A stretch of 64,000 bases of DNA, taken from assembly GCF_904061905.1 (NCBI RefSeq), contig NZ_CAJFCI010000086.1, positions 49,803 through 113,802 of the forward strand. The letters run 5' to 3'. Below the pieces are notes generated by a model. The model was not told where the DNA came from and ran no database searches. It saw only the letters and a program-made list of their open reading frames with translations. Shown piece by piece: positions 11,068-21,544 of this stretch; within the stretch, counting starts at the first letter, position 1, and each line of letters begins with the position of its first letter. The position numbers and the translations under genes were made by a program. The stretch comes from Zestomonas carbonaria. GTDB lineage: Bacteria; Pseudomonadota; Gammaproteobacteria; Pseudomonadales; Pseudomonadaceae.

Positions 11068-12960
11068 TCAGTGAACTTGCGCTACCTGGCCGCTGCAGAG
11101 CGGGCCGGGTGTCCAGGGCCTGGGCTCGACCGGCGTGAGCCTGGCTTCCAGCTCGGCGTTGCCGAGCACTTTCAGGTACTCGATCAGCGCCCAGCGCTCC
11201 AGGGGTTGCAGGCCCCGGCCGATCACGCCCTGGCTGCGGCAGCCGTCGCGGAACTCGTGGCCCTGGTTGCCGTTGCCCTTGATCCGGGTGTCGAACAGGA
11301 ATCCGCCGGGGATTTCTTCCGTGCGATAGCCGACGAACTTCGGGTCGTATTCATGGTTGCCTACCCAGAAGCGGCTCGACCTCTCGCTGATGGGCGAGAG
11401 TAACTGGAACAGGTTCGGCACCGAGCCGTTGTGCAGGAACGGTGGCGTCGCCCAGATGCCGTCCAGCGGGCGGGCCTTGTAGCCGCGTTTCTCCTGTACC
11501 CCGATGGGTAGCCCGAAGCCGTCCATGGCGGGGCGCTCTGCGGCGCTGATGCCGGCGTCCCGGTAGGCGCGGTTCTCGACGTAGGCGGTGAGGTAGGCCA
11601 GGCCCTTGGCGCTGGACAGGCTGGCGAAGTCGATCTGCGCTGGATCGGCGCCGAAGAGCTGCACGCCGAGCTTGCCCAGTTGCTCGTGGGTCCAGCCAAG
11701 CTTGCTGATGTCGAAACGGTGGTCGGCGATGTTGTCGGCGGTGGTCGGGTCGGTGCCGACGATCTCGATCGGCACCACGCGCATGCGCCACTCGGGATCG
11801 CGGTCCGGCGCGTAGCGGCGATCCTCCGGTTTTGGCGCGGGCGCGTGGCAGTAGGCGCAGTTTTCCTCGTAGAGCGCGCGTCCCTGGCTGGCCAGCTCGA
11901 GGTCGATCGTGCCAAGGATGTCTTCCGGCCAGCGTGGAGCCTTCAGGTGCTTGAGGGTTTCTTCCAGGGTGTGCAGGTCGTGAGGGCGGACGCTGGAGGC
12001 GTAGCGTTCGTCCTCCGGCAGCGGCCGGCCTTCATCGTCGAACAACCGCAGGGTGGCGCCCACGCCCAGGGCTTCGCCGACGTTGCGCGCCATCGGTTGC
12101 ATGGCCGAGCCGTTCCACTGCACCCAGTCGAACTTCCAGATATCCCAGAGGTGCGGATAGCTGACCGGGGCGTCGGCTACCCGGTAGTTGGCGGGATCGA
12201 TGGCGTCGCCGAACACGCTGTTGGCGATGCGCCCGAAGGCGTCGGTGCGGCCGAAGCCTTCCTCGGTGGGGTACAGGTCGCGGTGCCAGTCGTTGTAGGC
12301 GGTGGCCATCAAGCGGTCGAACACGGCCTTGAAGTCGCGGCGCAACTGGCCGCGCTCCTCGTCATAGCGTTCGCCCAGCACCTGTTTGGCGAAACGCTTG
12401 AACTTCACCGGGTTGTAGTAAGTGAAGGCCATGCTCATGCCCAGGGCCTGGCCGAAGCTGCCGCCGCGCAGGGTGGGCACGGTCGAGGCCAGCGAGTGCA
12501 GGGCGGCGCCGCCGTCGATGCGGATCGCCTTGCCCTGGTAGCGCAGTTCGCCGGAGTGGCAGGCCGAGCAGGTGATGTCCAGGTACTGGTCGCCGGTTTC
12601 GTCGTCGCTGTGGCGGGCGAAGCCGACCGGCAGGTTGCCGGGGTTGAGCGCGCTGGCTTGCTGGTCGGGGTCGACGAGGAAGCCGAAGCGGGCGAGGTAG
12701 GAGGGCTCGGCCAGCCTGTCGCGGGAAAACGGCAGTTCCAGGGCGACGAACCAGTCGTAGCGCAGGCCTTTCACCCGCGTGCCCTGCGGCGTGTAGTAAT
12801 AGGTCTGGCGCGCCTCGGGGCTCCACTGGGAGAGATAGCGCAACTCCGTGGGCGGTTCGTAGGTGGGCAGGTTGGGGCGGGCGATGTAGTAGAGCGGTAC
12901 CGCCAGCGCGACCAGAAGGACGCCCAGGATGAGCGATACGGTGCGGCTGGAGGTGCGCAT
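11068..12960 (-). CDS. RoxA-like di-haem c-type cytochrome (peroxidase/dioxygenase family)
   Basis: A 630-aa periplasmic protein with a signal anchor (residues 7-26) and two haem c sites, CSACH (131-135) and CAYCH (368-372). The large spacing and overall length fit the di-haem peroxidase superfamily that includes the rubber oxygenase RoxA and the Pseudomonas fatty-acid 10S-dioxygenase and diol synthase, rather than the short (about 330 aa) CcpA peroxidases. The C-terminal ARPLDGIWATPPFLHNGSVPNLFQLL segment is a hallmark of this group. ATG 12960 is preferred to 13014 because the signal sequence follows it directly. It heads an operon with the catalase-like gene and is divergent from a sigma-54 activator. 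The substrate is unknown; lipid oxidation is an inference. Confidence 0.8.
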   Translation of the reverse strand: MRTSSRTVSLILGVLLVALAVPLYYIARPNLPTYEPPTELRYLSQWSPEARQTYYYTPQGTRVKGLRYDWFVALELPFSRDRLAEPSYLARFGFLVDPDQQASALNPGNLPVGFARHSDDETGDQYLDITCSACHSGELRYQGKAIRIDGGAALHSLASTVPTLRGGSFGQALGMSMAFTYYNPVKFKRFAKQVLGERYDEERGQLRRDFKAVFDRLMATAYNDWHRDLYPTEEGFGRTDAFGRIANSVFGDAIDPANYRVADAPVSYPHLWDIWKFDWVQWNGSAMQPMARNVGEALGVGATLRLFDDEGRPLPEDERYASSVRPHDLHTLEETLKHLKAPRWPEDILGTIDLELASQGRALYEENCAYCHAPAPKPEDRRYAPDRDPEWRMRVVPIEIVGTDPTTADNIADHRFDISKLGWTHEQLGKLGVQLFGADPAQIDFASLSSAKGLAYLTAYVENRAYRDAGISAAERPAMDGFGLPIGVQEKRGYKARPLDGIWATPPFLHNGSVPNLFQLLSPISERSSRFWVGNHEYDPKFVGYRTEEIPGGFLFDTRIKGNGNQGHEFRDGCRSQGVIGRGLQPLERWALIEYLKVLGNAELEARLTPVEPRPWTPGPLCSGQVAQVH

Positions 12961-13198
12961 GGGAATACGTCCTTGTTGTGTTCTTGTTAGATGGACGTTA
13001 TGCCAGTTGGCCATCTATTGGCAACAGATCGATAAGTGATATCGGACGCCTGTCTTATTCTCATTACAAGTTATTGATAAATATAAATTTATGAGAAAAA
13101 CGTCCAAGGGGTGTCAAAAAAAAGGCTAGCCTCCTGTTTGGTGGTGGAAGTTACTGTTTTTTAATGGAAGTCCAAAATATTGGCGCCAAGGAACGACA

Positions 13199-14527
<1,329 letters not shown>

Positions 14528-14541
14528 TTCCCGCAGCGCAA

Positions 14542-14576
14542 ACGCGAACGGGCAGCGCAGGGCTGCCCGTTCGCGT
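14542..14576. terminator. Bidirectional terminator between the sigma-54 activator and fapF
   Basis: A perfect 15-bp stem (ACGCGAACGGGCAGC and complement) with a 5-nt loop, located between two convergent genes. There is no long T-run on either side. Confidence 0.75.
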
Positions 14577-14585
14577 CGTGGCCGG

Positions 14586-15845
14586 TCAGAAGTAGTAGGG
14601 GAATTTCAGGCTGAAGCTGAAGTCCGGGGCGTCCGGGGTGAGGCCGATGGACAGGTTGGGCACGATGGTCAGGTTGTCGCTGGCGGCGTAGGTCATGCCG
14701 ATGTTGAAGTAGCCGGCGTTGGCGTCGCTGCTGGAGATACTGTTCCAGTCCTGGCCGTCTGGCTTGATCCGGCTCTTCTGGGCGATCAGTTGCGAGTAGG
14801 ACATCGACAGGCTCATGCGTTCGTTGAGCGCGAAGGCCACGCCCATGCCGTACTGGAACCAGTTGCCGAGCTTAACCTTGCCGCCCAGCTTGGTTCCCTG
14901 TTGTGGGCTGACGTCGCTGAACGACTCCTCGAAGTTGTAGGTGTAGGACAGGTTGCCGAAGAGCACCGCCGGGTCGACCGTCTTGACCAGCGATACCCCG
15001 GGCGTGACCGACCATACGCCGTTGCCGGTGGGCAGTTCCTCGGGCACCGAGAGGTTGTCGTTCTCGGGCGACTGGATCAGCTTGATGCCGTAAGGGTCCT
15101 TCCCGGTCGGCGCCTTGACCCGCAGGGTGAAGACCCCATCGGGCTGGTTCTCGTTCTCCCGCATGAAGCGGTAGGCGACGCCGACGTTGATGTCGCCCAG
15201 CGCCGGGTCGCGGGTGACGGTTTCCGACGACACTTCCGAGGTGGAGCCGCCCGAGGCGCCGGCCGATTCGTAGGTGGACTCGCGGTAGACGATGGGCACG
15301 TTGATGTCGAACTGCCAACGGTCGTCCATGTTGTAGCGCGCCGTCAGGTCCAGGGTGAGGGTGTCGGAGTTGATCTGGTCGACGTTGATGTTGCCGAGGA
15401 AGATCGAGTCCAGGGCCAGGAAGCCGTTGAGCACCAGTTGGCGGGTGTCGTAGTGGCTGTAGGTCAGCCCGGTCTCGACGCTGAAGGTGCCACCGAAGAA
15501 GCCGCTGGCCTCCTCGTAGATGTTCTCCACGCTGCGTGGCGCGGAGCCTTCATCCTTCAGGCTTTCGCCGTAGCCGGCACCGCTCCCCGCGGCCGCCGTC
15601 TGCGCCGGGGCGCTGGGCGAGCGCACCAGGCGTTGCGGCTGCTGCACCTGCGGCTGGGCTTCCACCTGGCGCAGGCGCTGTTCGAGCACCATCAGTGCGT
15701 TCTGCTGCGCTTCGTAGCTCCTGCGCAGTTCGAGGAGCTCCCGTTGGAGGGCCTGGACCTCTTCCTCGGTGGCCGCATGCAGCCAGGTCGAGGGGAGGAT
15801 GGTTGCAACGCATACTGCCAAATGAAGTGGGTTGAGCTTGACCAT
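14586..15845 (-). CDS. fapF: Fap amyloid outer-membrane secretion pore
   Basis: Exports FapB, FapC and FapE across the outer membrane. The 419-aa protein has a signal peptide (LHLAVCVATILPSTWLHA), then a predicted coiled coil (about 25-60, EEEVQALQRELLELRRSYEAQQ) known to trimerise and gate the pore, a flexible linker, and from about residue 125 a beta-barrel with alternating strands ending in aromatic FSFSLKFPYYF, a proper outer-membrane C-terminus. It is the last gene of the fapABCDEF operon, 42 bp after fapE, followed by a terminator. Length matches known FapF proteins. Confidence 0.95.
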   Translation of the reverse strand: MVKLNPLHLAVCVATILPSTWLHAATEEEVQALQRELLELRRSYEAQQNALMVLEQRLRQVEAQPQVQQPQRLVRSPSAPAQTAAAGSGAGYGESLKDEGSAPRSVENIYEEASGFFGGTFSVETGLTYSHYDTRQLVLNGFLALDSIFLGNINVDQINSDTLTLDLTARYNMDDRWQFDINVPIVYRESTYESAGASGGSTSEVSSETVTRDPALGDINVGVAYRFMRENENQPDGVFTLRVKAPTGKDPYGIKLIQSPENDNLSVPEELPTGNGVWSVTPGVSLVKTVDPAVLFGNLSYTYNFEESFSDVSPQQGTKLGGKVKLGNWFQYGMGVAFALNERMSLSMSYSQLIAQKSRIKPDGQDWNSISSSDANAGYFNIGMTYAASDNLTIVPNLSIGLTPDAPDFSFSLKFPYYF

Positions 15846-15887
15846 GAGCGAGTCACACCGTCCTGTTGGCTTGGGCAGAAGCGTAGA

Positions 15888-16631
15888 TCAGATCCCTGAA
15901 GGACGAAGGCCGCGCAACTGGTCCCAGTTGCAGTTCAGGGTATTGATCGTGGCTTTGTTCTCCCTCAGCACCACGTCCAGTGCGGCGAGGTTCTTCACGA
16001 CGTTGCTCGAGCCGAGTATCCGGGTGTTCTGCAGCAGCGCGCCGGCGCCGATCTGCTGAAGGGTCGAGCCCTGGCCATTGCTCTGGATGGCGATCTGCAC
16101 GCTGTTGTTGGCGGGGGTCACCTGGACGCTGCCGGCGCTGTTGCTGACCTGGACCGGGGACGTCAGGGGCTTGCCCGTGGTGTCCAGGGCCGGGGCGCTA
16201 TTGCTGTGCTTGACGTTGAGGGTGATGTCGTTCTGCGCCAGGTTGTTGTCGCCCGCGGCGCGGATGCTCTGCGAGGCTCCGTCGACCTTGTGCAGGCCGG
16301 CGCCGCCGCTGATGGTGCCAGTCTGCTGGAGATTGCCGGGGGCCACGCCGTTGCCCGGCTCGCTGTTCAACGAGGAGACGCGGAAGACCGGGCGGTACAT
16401 GTTCTGCTGGGCCTGCATGCTGACGCGCGCGCCGAGCACCTGGCCCTGGGCGTTCTCCCAACTGCTGATCATGGTGAAGCCGAAGTGGACGATCTGCCCG
16501 GGCATGACGAAACGGCCGCGCAGTTGCGATAGCTCCTGGTCGCTGAGCTCCTCGGGTTTGAAAACCGAAGCGGCCTGGACAGGCACACTGACGGCGAGGC
16601 AGATCGCTGTCAGTAGCATGTAGGTCTTCAT
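15888..16631 (-). CDS. fapE: Fap operon protein, extracellular amyloid component
   Basis: A 247-aa secreted protein starting at ATG 16631 with a signal peptide (MKTYMLLTAICLAVSVPVQA). The mature part is rich in Asn, Gln, Ser and Gly, with repeats of the type NSAGSVQVTPANNSVQIAIQSNG. In characterised Pseudomonas fap operons, FapE is found in small amounts in the fibrils or as a secreted regulator of fibrillation. The upstream in-frame start at 16664 would put charged residues before the signal peptide and abut fapD exactly, so I reject it. Fifth gene of the operon. Confidence 0.93.
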   Translation of the reverse strand: MKTYMLLTAICLAVSVPVQAASVFKPEELSDQELSQLRGRFVMPGQIVHFGFTMISSWENAQGQVLGARVSMQAQQNMYRPVFRVSSLNSEPGNGVAPGNLQQTGTISGGAGLHKVDGASQSIRAAGDNNLAQNDITLNVKHSNSAPALDTTGKPLTSPVQVSNSAGSVQVTPANNSVQIAIQSNGQGSTLQQIGAGALLQNTRILGSSNVVKNLAALDVVLRENKATINTLNCNWDQLRGLRPSGI

Positions 16632-16664
16632 GTTGGCCTCCTGGGCATCCTCGCCCTTGCACAC

Positions 16665-17357
16665 TTAGAAAAAGTCGCTCTGGATAAAGCCGTACTCCAT
16701 CAACTCGGCGTCATGTACGGGCCTGAATGCATTGATACGGTCCTTGGCCGTCAATGGATCAGGGGGAGAGAGCAGGGCGTTGGTCTTGTCGTAGCCGGGG
16801 CCGATCACCGCCAGCACGATGTTGTTCCAGCCCTGGCTGAATTCCTCGAGGCTGTAGCGCTTGTGGCCGAGCACCGGGTCGCCGATGTAGATCCAGCCGC
16901 GCTCGGCGCGCTGCATGACCACGAAATGCTTGTAGCCCCGTACGTCGAGCAGCACGATCACCGGCACCTTGAGCTGCTGCAGGGCCTCGGTGCTGATGCG
17001 GTAGCCGCGGGCGCGCATGCCGATGTTCTGCACGTAGCGCTTCATGTCGAGCATGGAGAATCCCTGGCTCTGGACGAGCTCGGGGTCGGCGCCGGCCAGC
17101 ATGCCCTCGATGACGAAGTCCTCGTCGACGTCGAGGTTGTAGGCCTCGCGCAGGATGGTGGCCAGGGAAGCGGCGCCGCAACTGAAGTCGGTCTTCTGTT
17201 CGACCAGGTTGCTGAAGCGCCGCTCGCGGATGCTTTCGACCGGCTTGAACGCGATTGCGCCGCCTGGCAGCACGGCGAGGGGGACTTGGGCGGCCAGCAC
17301 GCTACCCTGCAACAGGCAGCCTGCGAGCCCGGCAATCATCCAGCGCATGGTGGTCAT
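16665..17357 (-). CDS. fapD: Fap operon C39-like cysteine protease
   Basis: A 230-aa periplasmic protein with a signal peptide (residues 4-22) and a peptidase C39-like fold. The catalytic Cys60 sits in TDFSCGAASLATILR, His144 in GYKHFVVMQ and Asp160 in IYIGDPVLG, giving a complete triad. FapD is required for Fap secretion and is thought to process another Fap component. Position between fapC and fapE is canonical. The translation start could be ATG 17357 or 17348; both give the same signal peptide. Confidence 0.95.
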   Translation of the reverse strand: MTTMRWMIAGLAGCLLQGSVLAAQVPLAVLPGGAIAFKPVESIRERRFSNLVEQKTDFSCGAASLATILREAYNLDVDEDFVIEGMLAGADPELVQSQGFSMLDMKRYVQNIGMRARGYRISTEALQQLKVPVIVLLDVRGYKHFVVMQRAERGWIYIGDPVLGHKRYSLEEFSQGWNNIVLAVIGPGYDKTNALLSPPDPLTAKDRINAFRPVHDAELMEYGFIQSDFF

Positions 17358-17442
17358 CCTTCGCAGAGAAGGGGAGGAGCCCGTGGGCCCCTCCCGTACG
17401 ACAGTGAGGACTAGAACGACAAGCCTCTGCCTCCCTGCGGTG

Positions 17443-18405
17443 TCACTTTGGGCAAGCGTTACAGCCAGCGGCGATCGACAGCGAGTTGATCTGCTGGTTG
17501 TGGCTGCCCGCCGAGACGTTGGCGCCGATGTTGCCGGAGCTGCCGTTCAGCGAGTTGGTCAGGGTGGCGTTGTTGACCACTGCCTGTTGGACAGTGGCGC
17601 CCACCGGTACCCAGCCTGCGGCTACACCGCCGAGCAGGATGCCGCCGGCTTCCACGAAGCCGAAGGTGTCCTTGTCGGGTTTGCTCTTGATGGTGTCGTC
17701 CTTGCCGCGCTTGCCTTCTTCGATCTTGTAGGGCTCTTCGTCGTGGATCACCCCACCGCCACCACCGGCATAACCGCCTGCCAGACCGACGCCAAGGACG
17801 ACTTTCTCGTACTTGGCCTTGATGTTGGCTTCGTTGTTCACGTCGGCACCGGAAATGTCCTGGGTGGCGCCGGCGTATGCCGAGACATGGCGGCCGCCGG
17901 ATACGGCTGCGGCCAGGGCGTTTTTCTGCTGGTTGAAGTTGCCGGCGGTCACGTTGATGCCGATGTTGCCGGACGAGCCGTTGGCCATGTTGGTGATCGA
18001 GGCGTTGTTCTGCGTGGAGAAGTTGTCCACGTTGTTGCCATAGTTGCCTTGATACACGTTCACGCTGGAGTAGGCGTGGCCGAAGATGAAGTTTTCATCC
18101 GCGGTGGCCAGGGCTGCTTCGTTGGCCTGCTGGTTGACGTTGCCGGCCGCCACGTTGACACCCAGGTTGCCTGCGCTGCCATTCGCGGAGTTGTTGGCAT
18201 CCGCCGTGTTCTCGGTGGCCTGGTTGTCGACGTAGTTGCTGTCCAGCGTCTGCTCGTTGTCGACGGTCGCATGAGCTCCGGCGGCCCAGGTGTTGTAGGG
18301 CGAACGGTCGCGATCGCGGTCACGATCACGATCGGCCCATACCCCGGTCGCCATCGCGGCAGCGATCGCGAATACCAGCGGTTTCACTACCATTGTTGCT
18401 TTCAT
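17443..18405 (-). CDS. fapC: Major functional-amyloid subunit
   Basis: Forms the bulk of the extracellular biofilm amyloid fibre. The 320-aa precursor has a signal peptide (MVVKPLVFAIAAAMATGVWA) and three imperfect amyloid repeats of the type NxANGSAGNLGVNVAAGNxNQQ (near residues 65-95, 130-160 and 280-305), separated by linkers. The second linker is long and contains a Gly-rich, charged stretch (GGYAGGGGGVIHDEEPYKIEEG). The conserved C-terminal CXXC is present at Cys315/Cys318. After the signal comes an unusual run of DRDRDRDRDR, an Arg-Asp repeat that could vary in length between strains. Third gene of the operon. Confidence 0.96.
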   Translation of the reverse strand: MKATMVVKPLVFAIAAAMATGVWADRDRDRDRDRSPYNTWAAGAHATVDNEQTLDSNYVDNQATENTADANNSANGSAGNLGVNVAAGNVNQQANEAALATADENFIFGHAYSSVNVYQGNYGNNVDNFSTQNNASITNMANGSSGNIGINVTAGNFNQQKNALAAAVSGGRHVSAYAGATQDISGADVNNEANIKAKYEKVVLGVGLAGGYAGGGGGVIHDEEPYKIEEGKRGKDDTIKSKPDKDTFGFVEAGGILLGGVAAGWVPVGATVQQAVVNNATLTNSLNGSSGNIGANVSAGSHNQQINSLSIAAGCNACPK

Positions 18406-18452
18406 GGTGTTTCTCCTTGCCAGTTACGTGTTGACATCACGACTTATAAGGG

Positions 18453-19031
18453 TCAATCCGCGACCCTGATGCTGAAGGTGTTGACCATCCGGTTTCCCAC
18501 CCCAGCGCTCTGGTTCAGCTGCACGACACCACTGCTACCGGCGAAGGCGCGGTCGTCGGTATCGACGAGCCGCCTGCCGGTCTCCGTTCCAGCCGGACCC
18601 GAACTCTTCGGCAGCGCCACGCTCTGCTGGGCGAGGACGCTGTCATCCAGGCTTTCCCCACGGGTGCTGAGGCTCGTGCGGAAAGCGTTGATTTGTTGGT
18701 TGCCCGCGCCGGCGGACTGGTTGACGCCCAGCAGGCCGGCTCCACGGCTGAAGGCGTTGCCCTGGATCGAGGCCGTGGCGTCGAGGGTTCCAGCCGGCAA
18801 TTCAGCGCTGCGCGACTGGCCATAGCCGAGAGTGGCCCCGGCCTGGTCGCCAATCGCCAGGGCACGGCCGTTGACCTGCTGGTGCATATCGCCGGCGGCC
18901 TGGTTGACCGACATCACGCCCTGGTAGCCGACGGCGCTGGCGGTCACGCTGGCGTTGTTCTGCGAAGGGAGCGTGTCGGCCAGGGCGAAGGCCGGCAGGG
19001 CGAGCCCGAGAAGCAGGGGCAGGCGTTTCAT
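18453..19031 (-). CDS. fapB: Minor amyloid subunit / nucleator
   Basis: A 192-aa secreted protein with signal peptide MKRLPLLLGLALPAFALA and FapC-like repeats: NASVTASAVGYQGVMSVNQAAGDMHQQ, NAFSRGAGLLGVNQSAGAGNQQ and GVVQLNQSAGVGNRMVN are the recognisable repeat cores. FapB is believed to nucleate FapC fibrils. It starts 1 bp after the fapA stop and 47 bp before fapC, consistent with tight coexpression and a possible translational step between fapB and fapC. Confidence 0.94.
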   Translation of the reverse strand: MKRLPLLLGLALPAFALADTLPSQNNASVTASAVGYQGVMSVNQAAGDMHQQVNGRALAIGDQAGATLGYGQSRSAELPAGTLDATASIQGNAFSRGAGLLGVNQSAGAGNQQINAFRTSLSTRGESLDDSVLAQQSVALPKSSGPAGTETGRRLVDTDDRAFAGSSGVVQLNQSAGVGNRMVNTFSIRVAD

Positions 19032-19032
19032 C

Positions 19033-19482
19033 TCAGCGCCCTCCCGTCAGGACTTGCAGCGGAGCCAGGCCTTGCTTCACGGCGCTGTTGACCTGGTTGG
19101 AGATCGAGTTGCCGCCGGCGCCGACACCGGCGCCACCGCCCGCGCCCGGCAGGGTCTGCGCGGCTCCGGTATTGAGGCCGGGTATGTGGCCGCCCGGCAG
19201 GATGTGGCGATTGAGGGACGAGCCGGACGTGACCTGGGCGAAGTCACCATCACTCAGTTCCGTCGACTCCATCAGGCCTCGCACCTGCGGAGAGATGTTG
19301 GGATTGACCGTGATCGGGTTGGGGTCAGGCACCATGGTCGGCCGGGTGGCCATGCGCGGCTGGACGGTACGGTTGAGAACGATGGTCCCGTCGCCGGCGG
19401 CATGAGGCGGGGCTACGGGTAGAAGAGAAAGGCCGGCCACGGCGATAAGCGAAAACGCTGTAGTGCGGATGTAACGGTCCAT
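19033..19482 (-). CDS. fapA: Fap operon periplasmic chaperone-like protein
   Basis: First gene of the fap operon; FapA influences the FapB/FapC ratio in fibrils and is viewed as a periplasmic chaperone. The 149-aa product starts at ATG 19482 with a signal peptide (TTAFSLIAVAGLSLLPVAPPHA), followed by a Pro/Asn-rich region (DPNPITVNPNISPQVRGL) and a Gly-rich tail (LPGAGGGAGVGAGGN). The upstream in-frame candidate at 19572 adds 30 residues with no homology-like features before the signal peptide and is unlikely. Confidence 0.92.
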   Translation of the reverse strand: MDRYIRTTAFSLIAVAGLSLLPVAPPHAAGDGTIVLNRTVQPRMATRPTMVPDPNPITVNPNISPQVRGLMESTELSDGDFAQVTSGSSLNRHILPGGHIPGLNTGAAQTLPGAGGGAGVGAGGNSISNQVNSAVKQGLAPLQVLTGGR

Positions 19483-20028
19483 GGCAGTAGTTCCTTGTCC
19501 GGCTGGCAGTCCGGTGCTCGCCGTGACCAAACGCAGAAGTCGTGCCTGGATGGGGGAGGCGATAAGAATCAAGCACTTACCGATGGGTGGTGTATTTCCC
19601 GGTGATGCGACCTGTATGGTTTTTGAAACAGTCGCTCATCCCCGTCGATGCTGGAAATCGCGCGGAGCCCAGTATCCACGCGGGTTCGGCAGGTTTTCGG
19701 CGAGTGTCTCGGAATTGATACAGATATTCCGGAAGTTGACCGTTCGCTCGGTTTTTCCGGCTTTGCCCGAAGCTATCTGTTGCAGCGCCAATACACTCCT
19801 GGCCACCGTCCTTGCGCGATCCATTCGGCGTTTGCCGCCCGGCTCTGATAGCATTCCGGCCCCTCGACGCGAGAGCCAGCCGTGCGCCTGCCGGTGCGTT
19901 GCAGCGTCGAGATTCTTTTCGGGAACCGGTTTTTCGCCCGCGGGTCTGTTTTCCGCCGGACACCGTCCGTTCCATCGCATCGATTCAGAGAAGGCGGCAC
20001 CTCGACGCGCCGCCCACGGGGGATTTAC
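19483..20028. promoter_or_regulatory. Divergent promoter region between fapA and uppP, with an inverted repeat
   Basis: A 546-bp gap without a convincing gene must hold the promoters of fap (minus) and uppP (plus). The clearest structure is an inverted repeat at 19710-19731, CGGAAT and ATTCCG separated by 10 bp, in a locally AT-richer stretch about 230 bp upstream of fapA. A regulator site is plausible. I see neither a FleQ-type box nor a well-spaced -24/-12 element on the fap strand. Short reading frames here have no coding character. Confidence 0.45.
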
Positions 20029-20859
20029 ATGGATTTTTGGGTTAACGCGCAGGCGCTGATCCTGGGCATCATCGAGGGGTTGACGGAGTTCCTGCCGATC
20101 TCCAGCACCGGTCACCAGATCATCGTCGCGGACCTGATCGGTTTCGGTGGCGAGCGCGCCATCGCGTTCAACATCATCATCCAGTTGGCCGCGATCCTTG
20201 CGGTGGTCTGGGAATACCGGCGGAAGATCTTCGAAGTGGTCGTCGGCCTGCCCAAGGAGCGCGAGGCCCAGCGTTTCACCAGCAACCTGCTGATTGCCTT
20301 CTGCCCGGCGCTGGTGCTGGGTGTGCTGTTCGCCGACCTGATCCACGAATTCCTGTTCAACCCGGTGACCGTGGCCGTTGCGCTACTGGTCGGCGGGGTG
20401 ATCATGCTCTGGGCGGAGCGCCGCAAGCACGTGATCCATACCGAGACGGTCGACGACATGAGCTGGAAGTCGGCGCTGAAGATCGGTTTCGCCCAATGCC
20501 TGGCGATGATCCCCGGCACTTCGCGCTCCGGGGCGACGATCATCGGCGGCCTGCTGTTCGGCCTGTCGCGCAAGGCGGCCACCGAGTTTTCCTTCTTCCT
20601 CGCCATGCCGACCATGGTCGGCGCGGCGGTGTATTCCGGCTACAAGTACCGTGACTTGTTCCAGCCCAGCGACCTGCCGGTGTTCGCGGTGGGCTTCGTG
20701 ACCTCCTTCATCTTCGCCATGATCGCCGTGCGTGGCCTGCTCAAGTTCATCGGCAGCCACAGCTACGCGGCCTTCGCCTGGTACCGCATCGGCTTCGGCA
20801 TGCTGATCCTGCTGACCTGGCAACTGGGCTGGATCGATTGGTCCACCGCACAGGGCTGA
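20029..20859 (+). CDS. uppP: Undecaprenyl-diphosphate phosphatase
   Basis: Integral membrane enzyme that dephosphorylates undecaprenyl diphosphate to recycle the lipid carrier for peptidoglycan and O-antigen; raised dosage gives bacitracin resistance. The 276-aa protein shows the two family signatures: GLTEFLPISSTGH near residue 20 and PGTSRSGATI near residue 165, with about eight membrane segments. ATG 20029 starts the product as MDFWVNAQALILGIIEG, standard for the family; longer in-frame starts have no support. It is followed after 7 bp by the cold-shock/DUF1294 gene, so the two may be cotranscribed. Confidence 0.97.
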   Translation: MDFWVNAQALILGIIEGLTEFLPISSTGHQIIVADLIGFGGERAIAFNIIIQLAAILAVVWEYRRKIFEVVVGLPKEREAQRFTSNLLIAFCPALVLGVLFADLIHEFLFNPVTVAVALLVGGVIMLWAERRKHVIHTETVDDMSWKSALKIGFAQCLAMIPGTSRSGATIIGGLLFGLSRKAATEFSFFLAMPTMVGAAVYSGYKYRDLFQPSDLPVFAVGFVTSFIFAMIAVRGLLKFIGSHSYAAFAWYRIGFGMLILLTWQLGWIDWSTAQG

Positions 20860-20866
20860 TCGCGCC

Positions 20867-21544
20867 ATGGAACAGCGGGGCACCCTGAAAAGCTGGAACG
20901 ACGACAAGGGTTTCGGTTTTATCCGGCCCGACAGTGGCGGGGGTGATGTCTTCGTGCATATCTCCGCCATGCGTGGTGATCAGCGTCCGCAAGTGGGGCA
21001 GGTGGTGCTATTTATCGCTGGCAAGGATTCGCAGGGGCGCCTGCGCGCCGAGCACATGCGCGGCGAGGCACTCAGCCTGGACCGTCCCGCGATTCGCCGG
21101 CAACCGAAGCTGGCCAAGGCCGCTGCCTCGAGTGATAGGTCACGTGAGTCGAGCAGGAGCATCCAGGCCTTGCCGGTAAAGCTGCTGGTGTTGGCAGGAT
21201 TGTGCGTACTGCCAGCCCTGGGATCGCTGCGGATGCTGCAGGTGTCCGGGGATGCCTGGCCCTTGCTGGCTTACGCCGTGCTCAGCCTGGTCAGCTTCGT
21301 GCAGTACTGGCGGGACAAGCAGAGCGCACAAAAGGGCCACTGGAGAACCCGGGAAAAAACTCTGCACCTCACTGCGTTGCTCGGCGGCTGGCCAGGTGCG
21401 CTGGTGGCCCAGCGGGTATTCCGCCACAAGACCCGCAAACTCTCATTCCAACTGGTGTTCTGGAGCATCGTGGTATTGCATCAGGTGGCCTGGGCCGACT
21501 GGCTGCTGGGCGGCCAGCTCCTGCGCAGCCTGCTCTCCTACTGA
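20867..21544 (+). CDS. Cold-shock domain - DUF1294 membrane fusion protein
   Basis: A 225-aa two-part protein. Residues 1-68 form a cold-shock domain with the nucleic-acid-binding motifs KGFGFIRP and VFVHIS. A charged linker (about 70-105) follows, then a DUF1294 membrane domain (about 108-225) with hydrophobic helices and the family's WRDKQSAQKGHWRTREKTLHLTALLGG-like core (given here at residues 148-174; key residues Asp150, Lys151, Glu163, Gly172, Gly173). This fusion recurs in Proteobacteria, but its function is unknown; a membrane-tethered RNA/DNA-binding protein is the literal reading. It ends 7 bp inside the 3' end of the convergent MmcQ-like gene. Confidence 0.85.
   Translation: MEQRGTLKSWNDDKGFGFIRPDSGGGDVFVHISAMRGDQRPQVGQVVLFIAGKDSQGRLRAEHMRGEALSLDRPAIRRQPKLAKAAASSDRSRESSRSIQALPVKLLVLAGLCVLPALGSLRMLQVSGDAWPLLAYAVLSLVSFVQYWRDKQSAQKGHWRTREKTLHLTALLGGWPGALVAQRVFRHKTRKLSFQLVFWSIVVLHQVAWADWLLGGQLLRSLLSY

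Noticed and set aside
12990..13012. TTGGCCATCTATTGGC-like sequence as sigma-54 promoter between the cytochrome and its divergent activator
   Set aside because: GG to GC distance is one base too long; only a partial palindrome remains.
19515..19535. Possible -24/-12 element upstream of fapA on the minus strand
   Set aside because: GG to GC spacing is one base short, and the -12 box does not fit.
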